Shown here: positions 14,288-17,044 of the stretch, piece by piece
Position numbering within the stretch: the first letter of the stretch is position 1
Layout: every line of letters starts with the position of its first letter
NCBI RefSeq assembly: GCF_047634455.1
Contig: NZ_JBLIAI010000057.1
Location: 1-17,044 of the forward strand
DNA length: 17,044 bases
Direction of reading: 5' to 3'
From: Maritalea sp047634455
GTDB lineage: Bacteria > Pseudomonadota > Alphaproteobacteria > Rhizobiales > Devosiaceae
Program-made: the position numbers and the translations under genes
The notes under the pieces: model-generated
Told to the model about the DNA's origin: nothing
The model's database searches: none
The model's input: only the letters and a program-made list of their open reading frames with translations

Positions 14288-14311
14288 TGTTTAGATGAGT
14301 AGCCTTGCTTC

Positions 14312-17044
14312 ATGCGCCCATCCCTGAAAAATTTCGCTGCGATTTTTCTGCTGGGGATTGCTGCGTTCTTGGCCAGCCAAAGCGGTTTTTTTAGCGGCAT
14401 CGACAATACATTTAAAGAGTGGCGGTTTGAGCAGCACAAGGTTGACACCTCTGGGGAGATCGTCTTCGTCGATATTGACGCCCGCAGCTTGCAGCAAGTT
14501 GGTCAGTGGCCATGGCCACGATGGGTTTATGCCGGCGTTCTTGATAAACTGGTTGAGTTTGGTGCATTTGAGATTGCGTTTGATGTAGATTTTTCCAGTC
14601 GTTCCAGCCCTGAAAACGACCAAACGTTTGCTGATGCATTGGACCGCGCTGGCGGTTTTACGTATTTGGCTGCCTTGCAACAAGTGGGGTTTGATACAAA
14701 CGGCCAACTTGAGTTGATCACAAGCTTGCCCTTGCCGCTTTTTCGCGACTTTTCAGAAATGGCATTGGTGAATGTTGAAACGGGTAGTGATGGTCTGGTT
14801 TGGGATTTTACCAAATATGGCATGATTGAGGATCGCTTAATTCCATCTTTGCCGACAGTTTTTTCACCAAAACCGGAAAAATCCAACAAGAATTTTTACT
14901 ATATTGATTATGCGCTGGACGTATCTCAAATCGACAGAATTTCGCTGATAGATTTGTTGGGCGGGCAAGTTGATCCCAATCGTGTTGAAGGAAAAAAAGT
15001 CATTGTCGGCGCATCAGCGCTGGAGCTGGGTGATCTGCTGGAAGTGCCAAGATATGGCAGAATTCCCGGGCCATTGGTGCAGGTGCTTGCCGCCGAAACC
15101 AGACTTCAGAACCGTGAACTATTTGATGGTGGGGCGACGTTCGCGTGGCTGTTTTTCTTGGTATTTGCTTTTTTTGTAGCAAGGTTGCGGCGGCCACCAA
15201 TAATTCTATTGGCGTTTGTCTTCATCGGTGTTGCGCTGCTCGTCGAATTTAGTGCAGCCGTCGCCCAAGCGTATTTGTTGATCCTTTCACAGACTTTCTG
15301 GTTTCATGTGGCTTTGGCACTGACCTACGTTCTAAAAGTTCTTGAGGCGATGGATATTCAACGGCTAATTGTCCGCCGCGTTTCGGGTGAAAATTCGCGC
15401 ATGCAAACAATACTCGACCGGGTGATTGCGGACAATTTTGACGGGGTTGTCATTATTGATAACGAACTCGAAATTCTTGCAGCTAGTGGGCCTGCACAGC
15501 AAATATTGGGGCTCGGGCAATCTTTAGTCGGGTCTAGCAGTTCAATCTTGCCCAAGAAACTATTTCAAGATGTCGTTGCGGCACTGGATCAGGCAAAAAG
15601 GCAGCAAGAGCGCCCGTCAACGCCGGAAACATATGTGTTGGGTCATGGTGAATCCGGCGAGCATGAATTGGTCATTGAATATTCGGTTACCGTGTCACGT
15701 ATAAGCAAATTGGATGACATAAACGCAAAAAATAGCGTTGATGATTTTGTTGCTTGTCTGACATTCAGGGACATTACCCATCGCCACAATCACCAAAAGC
15801 GCATGGACTATTTGGCAAACCATGATCAATTAACAGGCGCTTTCACGCGTCCTCGCCTTGAAGAAGAAGTTGCGGCATTTATTGGGGAAAGCGCATCCAA
15901 TCAGCAACCGCTGATGCTGGTGTTGCTGGATTTGGATCGATTTAAGAACATTAATGAGACGCTTGGCCATGCGGCGGGCGATGGTGTGCTGATAGAAGCC
16001 GCCAAACGCATGAGCGATTTTGGTTTGTACTGTGTTTCCCGGTTGGGCGCAGACAGATTTGCTGCGGCATTTCCACAGCTGATGACAGTTGAAGAACTCA
16101 ATGTTTTTGCCGAAAAACTGATAACCGCTATGACCAAGCCATATACCTTTAACGGTCATCGGGCCTTGATTGGCGTCAGCATTGGCATGACCGACACCAA
16201 TAATTCAGGCTTCCAGCCCGATGTGTTGATCTCACACGCAGATATGGCATTGTCCGAAGCCAAGGATATACCGGGCAATAGCTATTTCTTGTTTAAACCC
16301 GAGCTTAATGACCGTATCCACGAACGCCAGCGTGTCGAAATGGCCTTGTTGGATGCCGTCGCCCATGACCAGCTCTATCTTCAATATCAGCCGCAAGTGG
16401 ACATGATTACAGGCCTGTGCGTTGGCGCAGAGGCCCTTGTGCGTTGGCAACATCCTGAGATGGGCACGGTGCACCCTGATAGGTTTATTTCTGTTGCTGA
16501 AGACAGTGGCATGATTATTGAAATCGGCCGCTGGGTGCTTGAAAAGGCATGTATCGACGCGATGGAATGGCCAAAGCCGGGCAAATTGGCGGTGAATGTT
16601 TCTGCCGTCCAATTTGAGTATGGCGATGTCGTTGCCGCGATCAAACACGCGCTCGAAATTTCCAAACTCCCTGTTGATCGGTTAGACATTGAAATCACCG
16701 AGAGCGTGTTTGTTACCAAGCAGGACAAGTTCATTCAAACACTCAATGAAATCGTCGAGTTGGGGGTTGGTGTTGCGTTGGATGATTTTGGCACCGGCTA
16801 TTCATCCTTGAGTTATCTCAGCCGTTTGCCGGTTGATAAAGTCAAAATTGATCGGTCGTTCGTGAAAAACCTGCCCGATGACGAGCAGTCCATGGCAATC
16901 GTGCAGTCGGTACTGTCATTGTCCTCGGCGATGAATAAACGTGTTGTTGCGGAGGGCATTGAAACCGCTGAACAAGCCTGGGTGCTGCGTTTGGCTGGTT
17001 GTGGCATTGGGCAAGGCTTTTTGTTTGGTCGACCGCAATCCAAT
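14312..17044 (+). CDS. CHASE2-TM3-PAS-like-GGDEF(degenerate)-EAL c-di-GMP phosphodiesterase (partial at right edge)
   Basis: 911 codons are open to the window edge; only the end of the EAL domain is missing. Residues 8-24 are a membrane segment. About 28-275 form the extracytoplasmic CHASE2 sensor (IVFVDIDARSL, GQWPWPRWVYAGVLDKL, KKVIVGASA). Three membrane segments follow (about 276-345), then a PAS-like region (about 365-490). In the GGDEF domain (about 500-660) the signature reads GADRF (579-583), so cyclase activity is unlikely. The EAL domain (about 672 onward) keeps Glu707 in EALVRW, Asn762, Glu794, Asp824-Asp825, Lys845, Glu881 and Gln901, so it should hydrolyse c-di-GMP to pGpG. The ATG at 14312 lacks a clear Shine-Dalgarno, and a stop lies in frame 12 bases upstream. 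FecR-domain genes beside CHASE2 receptors suggest that the exported FecR proteins talk to the sensor. Confidence 0.93.
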   Translation, partial: MRPSLKNFAAIFLLGIAAFLASQSGFFSGIDNTFKEWRFEQHKVDTSGEIVFVDIDARSLQQVGQWPWPRWVYAGVLDKLVEFGAFEIAFDVDFSSRSSPENDQTFADALDRAGGFTYLAALQQVGFDTNGQLELITSLPLPLFRDFSEMALVNVETGSDGLVWDFTKYGMIEDRLIPSLPTVFSPKPEKSNKNFYYIDYALDVSQIDRISLIDLLGGQVDPNRVEGKKVIVGASALELGDLLEVPRYGRIPGPLVQVLAAETRLQNRELFDGGATFAWLFFLVFAFFVARLRRPPIILLAFVFIGVALLVEFSAAVAQAYLLILSQTFWFHVALALTYVLKVLEAMDIQRLIVRRVSGENSRMQTILDRVIADNFDGVVIIDNELEILAASGPAQQILGLGQSLVGSSSSILPKKLFQDVVAALDQAKRQQERPSTPETYVLGHGESGEHELVIEYSVTVSRISKLDDINAKNSVDDFVACLTFRDITHRHNHQKRMDYLANHDQLTGAFTRPRLEEEVAAFIGESASNQQPLMLVLLDLDRFKNINETLGHAAGDGVLIEAAKRMSDFGLYCVSRLGADRFAAAFPQLMTVEELNVFAEKLITAMTKPYTFNGHRALIGVSIGMTDTNNSGFQPDVLISHADMALSEAKDIPGNSYFLFKPELNDRIHERQRVEMALLDAVAHDQLYLQYQPQVDMITGLCVGAEALVRWQHPEMGTVHPDRFISVAEDSGMIIEIGRWVLEKACIDAMEWPKPGKLAVNVSAVQFEYGDVVAAIKHALEISKLPVDRLDIEITESVFVTKQDKFIQTLNEIVELGVGVALDDFGTGYSSLSYLSRLPVDKVKIDRSFVKNLPDDEQSMAIVQSVLSLSSAMNKRVVAEGIETAEQAWVLRLAGCGIGQGFLFGRPQSN

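Noticed and set aside
14295..14327. 10-codon reading frame overlapping the start of the CHASE2 gene
   Set aside because: No Shine-Dalgarno and no sign of a leader peptide; kept only as a remark about weak initiation.

Overview
The window looks like chromosome of a moderate-GC alphaproteobacterium, perhaps a marine Hyphomicrobiales (Rhizobiales) relative. This rests on the style of the proteins (a small GAF protein, a GntR-nagB pair, an Acs with the acetylation-site signature, a FemAB-like protein, FecR/CHASE2 signalling) and is an inference without database support. No rRNA, tRNA, CRISPR array, insertion sequence or phage gene was seen. No stretch over 300 bases lacks a gene; the longest gap is 9553-9826, upstream of acs.

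Left part (1-5005). A membrane signalling-type protein runs off the left edge on the minus strand. It diverges from a small secreted four-cysteine protein of unknown role. A GNAT acetyltransferase with a YoaP-like C-terminal domain follows and converges, over two strong hairpins, on a minus-strand operon of a MerR regulator and an aldo/keto reductase. Those two genes overlap as ATGA, and upstream lies a textbook MerR-type promoter (19-bp spacer with a central palindrome). Next on the minus strand are an MscS-type channel and a small GAF-domain protein.

Middle (5006-11770). An XRE-cupin regulator, a GntR/UTRA regulator and a TTG-started nagB (glucosamine-6-phosphate deaminase) lie in a row, ending at a terminator. 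A FemAB-like acyltransferase overlaps tail-to-tail with a minus-strand pair: a GNAT-like protein followed by a small NrtS-type membrane protein. Then comes acs (acetyl-CoA synthetase) with a near-perfect Shine-Dalgarno and a strong terminator.

Right part (11937-17044). This is the most interesting section. Two tandem secreted FecR-domain paralogues share about 55% identity over roughly 140 residues but end in unrelated low-complexity tails. One tail is Asn/Gly-rich with an 18-residue repeat; the other is a charged Ala/Lys/Asp helix with four tandem 11-residue repeats. They are followed by a protein with an extracytoplasmic CHASE2 domain, three membrane segments, a PAS-like region, a degenerate GGDEF (GADRF) and an apparently intact EAL domain. 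I propose, as inference, an envelope-sensing module: exported FecR proteins with different tails feed a CHASE2-regulated c-di-GMP phosphodiesterase. Each fecR-like gene has its own terminator, so the module is made of separate transcription units.
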